A DNA stretch of 64,000 bases from Hyaloperonospora brassicae (taxonomy: Eukaryota; Oomycota; Peronosporomycetes; Peronosporales; Peronosporaceae): assembly GCA_947650285.1 (NCBI GenBank), contig CANTFL010001372.1, forward strand, positions 620,001 to 684,000, given 5' to 3'. The position numbers and the translations under genes are program-made. This document shows, piece after piece, positions 29,315 through 38,972 of the stretch. A model generated the notes under the pieces. It ran no database searches, was not told where the DNA came from, and worked only from the letters and a program-made list of their open reading frames with translations. How positions within the stretch are numbered: the first letter of the stretch is position 1; every line of letters begins with the position of its first letter.

Positions 29315-32300
29315 TTGACGAAAGTTGCTCCAGATACACAATCATTGTGTGTCTTTGCACCTGGTGATGACGTTTCGCTCGTCACCTTGAAGTTGGAAGC
29401 GACAAATGATTTGTCGCTTCGTGCCCTAGTAGACTGTGGGGCGTCGAACAAATTTGTTATCCGCCAGTCACTAGAGGGTCGTAGGCTCAAGTTCGTTGAG
29501 CGCGACATTCCCCTCACGAGGATGACGGTGCGCCTAGCGACAGGCGCATCGATTACCGTTGAGAAACGTTTAGTAGGAATCCACTAAACGTTAGAGGGCG
29601 AACAGTACGATGATGATTTCATCGTATTGGATCTGGATGACAAATTTGATGTCATCCTGAAATTACCTTGGCTCAGAAAGTACGAGCCAAGGGTGAGCTG
29701 GCAGCATCGATCCGTGAAGATGCCTGCCGCTTGTTCATCAGATGGTCATCTGATGAACATCTTGGAGCGTCCACAAGCGTGTGGATGTTCTGCGAGTGAG
29801 TGCGATGGCCTCACTTGCGGTACGGTCGTTAGCACGACTGCACAAGATCACAGTGTAGTTGATCACTACACTGTGGAGCAAGCTCCCGGCGGCTGTACAG
29901 AAGTACAGGCTGCGCCGAAGGTCCACCACTCGAATAAGTCGAGTGGACCGGGACATGGATGCATGCCTAGCGGGCAGCATCTTAGAAGAAAGAAACCTGT
30001 TGCCCCCAAGGGGCAACATGGAAATCCTAGGTCGACTGGAGAGTCGACCGTAGAGGATCGGTGCCTGACTGTGGTTGCACAGCCATAGTCGGAAGACGTC
30101 GAGGGAATAAGCCCCCACGTACTTGAGGAAGGAATTCCTCAAGAGTCACTTGCTGAGGGATCAGGCCCTCAGCAACCTGTGGAAGAAAGTTCCCAGGAAG
30201 AAACCGAGACGTTGAACGTCTTGGTTAATGACGGATCAAGCGTAGGCGCTTATACGCTTGATCTGATTGTGCCTCCGAAGTCAACTTCGGAGATAACTCA
30301 GTTGCCAACGCTAGAACCGAAACGGTTCTTGCGTGATCTGCGTAGTGGCAAAGTCAAGCAGATCTGCATACTCGTCACGGAGGATGAGTATGTGGCCGAT
30401 ATTCGGTCGGCAACAGTATTTGCTGAGAACGAACGGGTTCTCAGCAGCTCATCGATGGACGAAAGTGTCCTCGATGAGAAGACTCGGATTGAGCGATACA
30501 CGTCTCAATCCTGGGAGTCACTTCAGGCAAATCCTTTGTATAAGGATTTGATCGAATTCAGGGATATGTTCCCTGAATCCGTACCTTGCGAGTTGCCTAA
30601 GGACAGAGGCACTCGACACGAGATCGAGCTCAAACCGGGCTCGAAGTACTGTGTCATGAAGCAGTGGCCACTGCCTCGTGAACAAGTACTAGCGATCGAC
30701 AAGTTCTTTGCCGATCGCTTAGCAGCAGGCCATGTGAGGGAATCAACATCCCCTCACAGCTCTCCGACCTTCTGTGTGCGAAAGGCCACAGGAGGGTGGC
30801 GGATAGTGCACGCATTCAACAAATCGAATGCTGCAACGGTGCCGGCTCAGACGCCGATACCGAGGAAGGACGTAATAATAGATGGTATGTCAAAGAGTAC
30901 CATCTTTTCGTCCATGGATCTGATGGATGGATTCTATCAGATCCTGATGCGTGAACGAGACATCCCGTTCACGGCAGTGAGTATTCCCAGCGGGATGCTG
31001 TGGGAGTGGCTAGTTATGCCACAGGGGATGAGCAATGCCCCTGCAACATTCAACAGATGTGTCACAAATCTGTTGAGACCGGTGCGAGACTTCGCACCCA
31101 GTTACTTCGACGATGTGTTCGTCCATAGCCGGGCTATGGACGGAAAGACGGACGTTGAAGTTCACAGAACTCACGTTCGTCAGGTTCTTCAACTTATGCG
31201 CAAGTATAAGTTGTACGCCAACCTCAAGAAGTGTATATTCGCGGCTAGCGAAATACCACTTCTTGGGTGCATCGTGGGTAAACACGGCGTACGCCCTGAT
31301 CCCGAAAAGATCAAGGCGATCACCGACTGTCCAGTGCCAGTCGATGTCAAGGGACTAAGGAAGTTCCTTGGTCTAGCGGCGTACTTGCACAAGTACTCGC
31401 GCAACTACGCCGAGATGACTGTTCATCTTTCTTGCTTGCTCAAGAAAAATGTCAAGTGGTCATGGAACGCTGAATGCCAGCGTTCCTTTGAAGGTATCAA
31501 GCAAAGCTTGATGCAATCGCCGATCTTGGCGATTGCAGATCAGGACAGACCATTTCATGTGGTCTGTGACGCCAGCAAATTCGCAATCGGCTGTGCGTTA
31601 ATGCAGTTCGATGCAGATGGCGCGGAGCGCGTCATCTGTTATCAGTCGCGTCAGCTGCAAGCAGCTGAGCGTAATTACCCAGTGCATGACAAGGAACTCC
31701 TTGCCATGAAGTACGCACTGGCTAAGTTTCGCGTCTATCTCTTGGGAGATAGACCGTTCATCGTCTATACGGACCATGCGTCATTACGCACGGCCGTAAA
31801 CAGCCCACATCTCTCGCAAAGGATGGCGAGGTGGCTGTCTTTCTTCGCGGAGTATAACTTCTCCGTGGAGTAAAAACCAGGACGACTAAACGTCGTCGCT
31901 GATGCTCTTTCGCGCCGGCCCGATTTCGAGCCGGACGCACAAATCAACAGTGAGGATAAGCCCACTGTTGCGACACTGTCAGTCAGTGTCCCGTCGTCAA
32001 GTTTACTTGACGACGTACGAAAGGCATACGCGGAAGATAAGGATCTTCTGCGATTGATGGATCATCTGGTGAATCCATCCAGTAAATCCATGAGGGATTT
32101 ACCGGCTTTGTACCGATCCTCATCGGATCGGTATAGTACACGCAACGGATTGCTGTACTATACAGCTGTTGCCGACGACACGCCTCGTGTCGTCGTACCC
32201 GCTCATCATGATTTGCGTTTACGCATCATGTATGAGTGTCACGATGTCCCAACAGGCGGCCATCGTGGTAGAGAAAAGACTTACCTCACGGTAAGTCGTG

Positions 32301-34158
32301 ACTTTTACTGGCCCCGCCAGTATCAGTTTGTTCGCAAGTACATACGTGCTTGCGAGGTTTGTCAACGGGTGAAGCCTAGTCCTTCATCCCGTGCGCCATT
32401 GCAGCCTCTGCCTGTTCCGGCAGAGTGCTGGCAGTCCGTTTCAATGGACTTCGTCTTCGAGGTACCCGAAGACGCTCACAAGAATAATGGTATTCTTGTG
32501 TTTGTTGACCGATTCAGCAAGATGGTCCATCTTGCTGCAGTCCCTGAGTCAATCAAGGCTCAAGGTTGTGCTCGTGTCTTTCTAGACACGGTCTTTAGAC
32601 TCCACGGGTTACCCCGTGAACTCGTATCCGACCGTGACCCTCGGTTCACGGCGGCATTTTGGCAAACCGTGTTTCGTTCTCTCAGAAAACGATTGAAGAT
32701 GTCCACTTCTGACCATCCCGAAACAGATGGTCAGAAGGAACGTGCGAACCGTGTCCTCGAAGAGATCCTTCGAGGATATGTCCACTCGTTTCCGAGTTGG
32801 AGCGAATTCCTACCCATGGTGGAATTCGCCATCAATAATTCGGTGCATGCTTCAACACAGCACACACCGTTTTACGTGAATGGCCTACGCCATCCACGAG
32901 TGCCCACCCTTATAGAGTGTGACTCTTGGATAAGGGGGGAGGGACTCGCTCGAGCAAAAACCGTTTTGGCTCTTGCTCATCACGTGTCGACGCTAACGTC
33001 GTCACGTATGATGCCGATGTCGATCAGGTCGACATCGATGAAGAATATCACCTCAATAATAGCGGCGACGCTATTATTGACTCGGATGATGATGACGATG
33101 CTGGCATATTCAGCATCGTCAACGATTATGCCAGCGAGGAAGAAGACAACCTCGCTGAAGAAGAGAACAATCTCGTAGCAGTGCGCACGACGCGCACTGA
33201 AAGACAAAACAAAGAGTCAGCAGAGAACTTCCTGCTGACTCGAGAAGCGGTAGTCCGTTTCGTTCAGGACTCCATCGCAAATGCGGTGGACCGTCAGAAA
33301 CGGAACGCAGACAAGAATGGAAGAGCAAATGTTCTTTCATTCAAGGTTAACGACCTAGTACTACTGTCTACGGTAAACTTTCCTGGACATGCAGTCACTA
33401 GTGTCGGCAGTAGTTTACTACTGCCGAAATACATTGGGCCATTTCGAGTGTTTCATCGCAAGGGCAATGCATACACGATCGAATTTCCACGTAAGATGCG
33501 CACGCATCCTATGTTTTACGTGGGGATACTCAGACCGTACTGTCGGTACGAGCCTTCTTCTTCCGATGAAGATAGCCCCCACGTTCAAGAACATCCATCA
33601 AGTTCTTGCGTTCGCGCTCCAGACGATCCGTCTGGTCGCGCAGATATGATACCTCGGAACTCAAACGAGATATCTCCCCGCGAGCTGTCGCCAGCTCGCC
33701 GAATAAGGAGCGGACATCCCGCTCGACCTGAAGCTGCGCTGTGGCATAATCGGCGCGATCTCTCGCTCGATCAGCCTCGCGACCCTTCCGGTTCTTCCGC
33801 ACGGTATCAGTCAAAGCGTAGCGCCGGTCGCGCTCGTGCTTCAAGTCATCGCGCAATTCATCGATTGCGCGATCCATCTCGTACGGGTCGAGATGGTGAG
33901 CCGAATCATCTGGAGGAGGTCTTTCCTCCTCCACCACATCCTTTGGTGGATGCTCACGGTGGTCAACGCTTTCTAGTGGAGCGTATCTTGAACCACCGTG
34001 ACGATTCAGGATCAAGGACGAGCTACCTCGTCCAGTGGCGGGGGTATCCACCCTCTTGGAACAGCTGGGAGCCCCTCTATCAGCTGTTGATGGACGTTGA
34101 AGGTCTCGTCCGCCAGTATGACGAGACCCATCCGATGAGTCCCCAGGCCCATCGGTAA
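29315..34158 (+). pseudogene. Pro-Pol of element 2R
   Basis: Protease 29315-29587 (LVDCGAS; TAA at 29585), then an in-frame continuation at 29627 (VILKLPWLRKYEP) to TAG near 30086. RT-RNase H is 30179-31873 (catalytic YFDDVFVHSRA near 31100; CDASKFAIG; TDHASLRT), ending at TAA 31871. The integrase finger (CEVCQRVK near 32360) and DDE triad (SMDFVFE, SDRDPRF, TDGQKERANR) follow. The frame changes at a G-rich run at 32930-32944, and 32926-34158 continues with an acidic insert and a chromodomain at about 33955-34135 (FLVERILNHRDD, WRGYPPSWNSWEP). This tail is open here, unlike in 2L. Enzymatic motifs look intact, so the copy died recently or is complemented in trans. Confidence 0.9.
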
Positions 34159-35137
34159 ACACGCGCTTTTGGCGCTTGTAGACGGATTGCAAGTTTGCAA
34201 TTGCGTCACGCATCTCAGCCGAGATGTGTGCCCTTCCCCAGGGCGAACTTAGGGAATACACATCCCTATGTGCACGCTGCGAGTTGTCAACACAACTCGC
34301 ATAAGGGTCTCCCCATGTGAGGCAAGGAATGCCTGCCTCACTCGATAAACAATGCAACCGGTACCTAGCAACGGTTGGCGTTCGTCTTTCGAACCTGAGG
34401 CGTGTCGCCTCATGTTTCTTGAGCCACCCTTCTCGTCCAAAATTCTTTACGTTTTGGACGAACACGTTCAACGCAGCCAAAAGCGAGGCCTTGTCACGCT
34501 TTTGGTTGCCATTGTACCATCGATGTCTAAGAAAGACATCGAGATAAAAATCTTCTTCAGCGCGAAAGTTCTTCTCGCTGGAACTCAAGCCGTGAAGCTC
34601 AGTCGCATCGAATAAGGGTATTCGATGGTGTTGGCTTGTCTCGTGAGACAAGCTATTGATGAGCCGTTCGGGCAAACGCCACGGCTCCAGCCCATCGCGC
34701 TTTACAGTGGTACCCTTGTCGGTACCACGGCTCCCAGATTGACGACGGCTCACGCCATCGTCATCACGCTCGTGCGAAGACGCACGAGCCGGCGGTGGTA
34801 AGGAATAATATTCCTCACCACCCTGATCGTCATCATCACTGCCGAACAGACTGTGATGCAAATCACGAGTCTGTTCGTTCGGCAGTGGCCTTGGCGAATA
34901 CTGAGACGTTGCCGGTGAGCGAGACGCCTCTGGCGCATTGCCCGAGTCAGACACGTCTGACTCACCAGAATAGATGACCTCAACGTCGGGGCCATCATGC
35001 GCACGCGGTGAGGTGTCGCGTGCACCTGCAGCACCTGTTGCTGCAGGCGGAGAACGAGCAGCAGACGACGAATCGTCTGCTGCAGAGGCTGGCACAGCAC
35101 CGGGCTGTGCGGGTCTTGAGTCACCTCGCATAGACAT
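33530..35137 (-). CDS. Antisense ORF of element 2R, 535 residues (aORF-2)
   Basis: The mirror copy of the ORF at 19773-21380: same length, same start (MSMRGDSRPAQPGAVPASAA), and no stops or frameshifts. Only about half a dozen residues differ (for example LSHETSQ for LSRETSQ), several near the C-terminus. It begins 131 bp inside the 3' LTR and ends within the sense chromodomain tail, so 33530-34158 would be coding on both strands. Layout: acidic low-complexity N-terminus, a 180-residue folded-looking middle, a charged coiled-coil and a basic end. Any transcript would start near the 3' LTR and run antisense to pol. Function unknown. Confidence 0.7.
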   Translation of the reverse strand: MSMRGDSRPAQPGAVPASAADDSSSAARSPPAATGAAGARDTSPRAHDGPDVEVIYSGESDVSDSGNAPEASRSPATSQYSPRPLPNEQTRDLHHSLFGSDDDDQGGEEYYSLPPPARASSHERDDDGVSRRQSGSRGTDKGTTVKRDGLEPWRLPERLINSLSHETSQHHRIPLFDATELHGLSSSEKNFRAEEDFYLDVFLRHRWYNGNQKRDKASLLAALNVFVQNVKNFGREGWLKKHEATRLRFERRTPTVARYRLHCLSSEAGIPCLTWGDPYASCVDNSQRAHRDVYSLSSPWGRAHISAEMRDAIANLQSVYKRQKRVFTDGPGDSSDGSRHTGGRDLQRPSTADRGAPSCSKRVDTPATGRGSSSLILNRHGGSRYAPLESVDHREHPPKDVVEEERPPPDDSAHHLDPYEMDRAIDELRDDLKHERDRRYALTDTVRKNRKGREADRARDRADYATAQLQVERDVRSLFGELATARGEISRLSSEVSYLRDQTDRLERERKNLMDVLERGGYLHRKKKARTDSTV

Positions 35138-35251
35138 GTTAACTATGCGAGGTCAAGCGGGAAGTGAATGGAACGGACCCAACAAGTGCTCCCTGTCCCA
35201 ATGGTGGCCAACGGGTGGCCGCCATATTTTCGATAGTCACACGGTGACTAT

Positions 35252-35268
35252 CAGTTAAGGGGGTGATG
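35252..35268 (+). other. Polypurine-like tract, element 2R
   Basis: AGTTAAGGGGGTGA immediately precedes the 3' LTR. The mirror sequence follows the 3' LTR of 2L at 19645. Confidence 0.6.
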
Positions 35269-35658
35269 TAAAGGGGAAGCCCGTTACATGGAAGTGTCAC
35301 GTTAAGGAAAGTGACAATATAGAATATGAAGATGGATATTCTTTAAACAATATCACCAAAGTGGTGATATTGATGGGTCGATCAAAGAGTCTGTTCATTG
35401 GTTGATATCTTGATGATATCAACCCACCAATCGCCGCAAGACGCGCGCAATGAGTGGTGACGAGACGTCACCATACACTCAGTTATATTAGTATAATTAA
35501 GCTAAGTCAAACAGAGAGACAGTAGTTAAAAGACTTAATTATATTAATATAACAGTTCTGCTTTTACCCTACCTACGCTTCCTCGCTTGCCTTGTGTACG
35601 TCTGTCGGGGCACCGAAAACCCTTGCGTTAAGTTCACGCAAGGGTGTGCCCCGTTACA
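35269..35658 (+). repeat. 3' LTR, element 2R
   Basis: 390 bp. It shares the TGTAAAGGGGAAGCCC start with the 3' LTR of 2L but the inner U3 block with its own 5' LTR. Confidence 0.9.
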
Positions 35659-35875
35659 CTAGGCGCGCTGCCCTGACCACCGTTGCCACCCCACTTGTTG
35701 ATCCCGAACGATTCTTGCTGGTCCACAAGTTGAAACTTGGTCGGATACGGATTTTTAGGCATCTATAGCTGCAAATGAAGACGATTTTATTGAGGCACGG
35801 TGGGAGCTGGTAGCTATTTAGTATGTTAACATCGGGCGCAAAAGAACCAGAAATGTATATTTGACGCACTTATTG
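35659..35875 (+). pseudogene. Frameshifted 3' exon of the unidentified host gene (second copy)
   Basis: After a GGATTTTTAG acceptor at about 35755, the plus strand reads AANEDDF, then EARWELVA as in 11022-11142. A 2-bp deletion (GTAGCTATT for GTAGCGCTATT) then shifts the frame to an immediate TAG. Upstream coding is cut at 35658 by the retrotransposon. Confidence 0.5.
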
Positions 35876-35930
35876 CCTCACTTGATTCCATTGTATGTTT
35901 CACTGGCTGCCATCTTGTCTCTCTCCAATT

Positions 35931-36719
35931 CGGGCTCTTCGAGCAACAATGACAGAGACGGAGACTTCATCAGAGCCAGTCATCTGGCCCCCTTCCCTGG
36001 ACGGGAAGTCTCCTTTAGTGGAGCCAAGGTTAAAAGGGGGATAGGCCTTTTTTCTGTTGCGCGTGCTACGGGAGGCAACGCGGCGTGCGACCAGAAATGG
36101 AAGCAATCCACCGGTATCCTGCGGCACGGGAAATGCCGACAAAGATCGGCATCCCCGTTCCTGTGTTAGTTCCTGCTCTTCACAAAGTGTCTCTTCTCGC
36201 GCCGACTCGTTTGCTGCGCGCGTGATCCACATCCACGAAGTGAACCCTCCGAAGAATGGGTTGATGATCTGTTGAGATCCAGTACCGGTCGTTTGTGTAG
36301 AGTAGGCACCAAGCCACGATTCTATTCGTCTCGTGGTGCAATGGGATTGGCCCGAAGAGCAGAGCAAGCCGACCACCAAGGAAGGGGCCAGGGATTGCGT
36401 CCAGATGGCACGCTAGGACTTCCTAAGTGGAACAGGACTCCTAGCCACGCGTCCTTTGTCCTCGGAAGTAGATGGAAGCGCGACGCTATGAAGCCCAGCC
36501 ATCCGGCCAAGAGTGCGCACAAAGTTCGAATCCCGGACTTTGTTAACAGCAATTATCACGTGGCCTTTCGAGAGTGTCCCCCGTGACGTCTGGAGTATCG
36601 AGCCAGCAGAATGAGGAACGTGGTGGGAGAAAATTTGTGTCATGGTAGATGACCGAGGCAATTTCCACACAACAGACATCTTACGAGTGACCAGTGATCT
36701 AATAGACGAATCTAACCTC
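35931..36719. repeat. Dispersed repeat X, copy 1
   Basis: Related to 57587-58263 over its length, both from CTCTTCGA to CTAACCTC, with indels. Shared blocks include GCGTGCTACGGGAGGC and ATGGCACGCTAGGACTTCC. No terminal repeats or coding potential are evident. Absent from the matching site in arm A. Confidence 0.65.
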
Positions 36720-36728
36720 TCTCCCTCT

Positions 36729-37332
36729 CATTTCTTACCACGATTAGACTGCGTCGTATGTCAAGCTCCCAGGCTATCAGATAGCCGTTGCATCAACTGT
36801 TAGGCCATTGCATAAACACTTTTAGAACGCCTCACAGGGTCTCAATGAGCCGATCCTCGTCTTCTACGTTGTCGTACCAGAAGGTCCCGTTCCTCGTCCT
36901 GCGACGCCCGAACCTGTCGTCATTCGCAGCACAGTCGTCATTCGCAGCGCAGTTGTAGCGAGTGGCTACGATGTACTGGTCCTGGCATTGGCAAAGAGCA
37001 TTGCGACCAGCTGTGCGACAGGAAGCCAGACTGGATAGTGGACCGTTCAATCGTCATTTGGTACATCGTAGCCACTCGCTACACCTGTCGTCATTCGCAG
37101 CACAATCGTCATGCTGCGAATGACGATTGAGCTGCGAATGACGACAGGTTCGGGTGTCGCAGAATGAGGAATGGGGCCTCTAGACACGACAACGTAAAAG
37201 ACGAGGATCGGTTCATTGAGACCCTGTGAGGCGTTCTAAAAGTGTTTATGCAATGGCCTAACAGTTGATGCAACGGCTATCTGATAGCCTGGGAGCTTGA
37301 CATACGACGCAGTCTAATCGTGATAAGAAATG
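36729..37332. mobile_element. Foldback/MITE-like element
   Basis: 604 bp whose outer arms (about 36729-36878 and 37183-37332) are near-perfect inverted copies, from CATTTCTTACCACGATTAG inward. The arms continue with weaker similarity to a core of repeated CGTCATTCGCAGC units. No ORF. Arm A lacks it, which gives an empty-site comparison. A relic of the same family lies at 7429-7624. Confidence 0.75.
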
Positions 37333-37562
37333 AATACGGCTGAATTTGTCACATAGCATTTCTCAGAGCTCTGTCCGGTTGCTTCACATCCTCCAGCTGT
37401 CTCATTGATGATACCACGTAGAAGAGCTGCTGGGCCCACGCTGCACGTGAGGGCATAATCTCATTCCAAGTTTCGCACGCGAGACCACACTCCGACTCCA
37501 GCTCAGCAGCAGCAGCAGCAGCAGCTCCTCGAACGCCCCACGACCTGACCTCCGCCGTTGTC

Positions 37563-37973
37563 ATGACCGTCACCCGCACTTTCGCTCTACTCGCCGGACT
37601 GGCTCTGCATTCGTCGGCAGCTGAACTCCGGCGTGACGATAGTGAACCGCTTGTGGGTGGCTATGGCGACCCCCAACCGATAGTAGAAAGCGACGTGGAC
37701 TTCCTCGTAACTTATCTGTCCGACCCGCTGTCGTACAGCGAGGACGTGTCGACTCGGATCTGCTTCACTGCATTCTACACGGTGCAGCAGCAGACCGTGT
37801 CTGGTACGAACTTCCGCTACCGAGTAAAGGGATGCCCGGTGACCTCTCCCGCCGAATTGGGCACCTGCCGCAACGAAAACTCCAACTGCGGCGGCTCCCC
37901 GTACGATGTCGTCGTCTACTCGCAGCCGTGGACGAATACGCTCTACGTGTCGTCGATCACGAAGGTAGTGTAA
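37563..37973 (+). CDS. Secreted cystatin-like protease inhibitor (EPIC-type), copy 3
   Basis: 136 residues. Signal peptide MTVTRTFALLAGLALHSSAA. The N-terminal trunk keeps the cystatin Gly (LVGGYGDPQP). The first hairpin is the canonical QTVSG (VQQQTVSGTNFRYRV) and the second is SQPW. Four Cys are as in the other copies. Signal peptide and C-terminal half nearly match copy 2 on the other arm, whereas residues about 31-55 are almost unrelated (IVESDVDFLVTYLS here). Flanking non-coding DNA is also conserved between arms, so this region has changed faster than its surroundings. Presumed role: apoplastic inhibition of papain-like plant proteases. Confidence 0.88.
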   Translation: MTVTRTFALLAGLALHSSAAELRRDDSEPLVGGYGDPQPIVESDVDFLVTYLSDPLSYSEDVSTRICFTAFYTVQQQTVSGTNFRYRVKGCPVTSPAELGTCRNENSNCGGSPYDVVVYSQPWTNTLYVSSITKVV

Positions 37974-38972
37974 GTCCCAAAAGGCGTCTCGTCCAGCGCG
38001 ACGCCAGCGTCGCTTCCAGCTTTATACACACTGACTAACCAGTTTAGGTGAAATATACTCGTTATCGGTCAAACACTCGTCACGTTTAGTAGTTGCGTCA
38101 GCGGTATTGAGGGACGTAAACGATTGCCATCTCGTTGAAGGGTGACAGGTGCATTGACTTGTACTTGTTCCATGAGACCACCGATGCCAGCTCGCGCGTG
38201 CCTCTACTGTGGTGGATGTGACTCGTCGGCTACTTTTGCATATCGAGGTCGTACCCGCCTCGCTCGGCACAAGTGACACGTTAGCTGCTCAACGTCGACA
38301 TGCACCAACGCGATAGGAAGTACGTGTGGTCTCGAGACCTAAGTATATGTTCGGATGCCGTGCCGACGACTTTGCATGAACTCGAGCCGCGTAGATTGGC
38401 TCGCTGCAAAAGAGCCTGCTCCCGAGAAAAGCGCAGGGCGTACATAAGCACTACATACAAACGGTTCGGCAATTTGCGTCGCATTGGACTTCTTCGCATC
38501 CCAATATCGAAGAGACTCTGCCGTGTCCTTTGGTTTGCAACGATGGTCACGTGTGACGATGTGTCCACTGACTCATCAGATGTACGGACGGCAACAGAAG
38601 GGGGTTTGCGAGTTCCTACAGCAACGTTCTTCGTAAGAGCATACGGCTCGCCGACCCGGTCAGTCGCTGGTAAACTTTGTAGTTGCTAGAGACGAGTATA
38701 GTTACTCACGCCTGCGGCAAGCATTGTGGATTCGACAAAGTCGCGAGTCTCTCTTTCTTTTCTCGATCACTTACTCTGAACCATATGAACCGAGTTAAGT
38801 CACTATATGCTTGCGACAGCTTAATGGTATTACCAGAAATACCTTCGACATCTGTCAAATGTTAAAGCAGCGCTTCTTCGCTATGAGGGGGAGTAAACTC
38901 TAGACACGGTATGGCCTGGCCAACCGTTCATCATTTCTCAACTCGACCTGTTCGCCACGCCTAGTCAAGACC

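Larger units (their letters stand above)
27675..35658 (+). mobile_element. Ty3/Gypsy chromoviral retrotransposon, element 2R (plus orientation)
   Basis: LTRs 27675-28065 (391 bp) and 35269-35658 (390 bp), ends TGTAA...TTACA. It is the mirror of element 2L with about 1% or less body difference by inspection. Flanks CCAGA and CTAGG do not form a clean target duplication (3 of 5, mismatches are transitions). Gag and the antisense ORF are intact; pol has stops and one frame change. Confidence 0.93.
35766..38799 (-). repeat. Arm B of the large inverted duplication
   Basis: Inverse copy of 9474-11120, interrupted by a dispersed repeat (35931-36719) and a foldback element (36729-37332). Similarity ends at 38799, at GAGTTAAG, the same point where the 1.6-kb TIR element abuts arm A. 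Confidence 0.8.

Noticed and set aside
32926..32944. Programmed frameshift between integrase and the chromodomain tail
   Set aside because: Both copies share the shift, but element 1 reads through this point in one frame and no slippery heptamer with a clear downstream element is obvious. A shared mutation is simpler.
35661..35757. Minus-strand frame MPKNPYPTKFQLVDQQ before the LTR
   Set aside because: At first it looked like the start of a gene, but the other strand carries the conserved 3' exon (EARWELVA), so this frame is probably antisense chance.
38300..38689. 129-codon ORF (MHQRDRKYVWSRD...) with a counterpart at 9712-9972
   Set aside because: Conserved only because it lies in the inverted duplication. 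The two copies differ by frameshifts and no domain is present.
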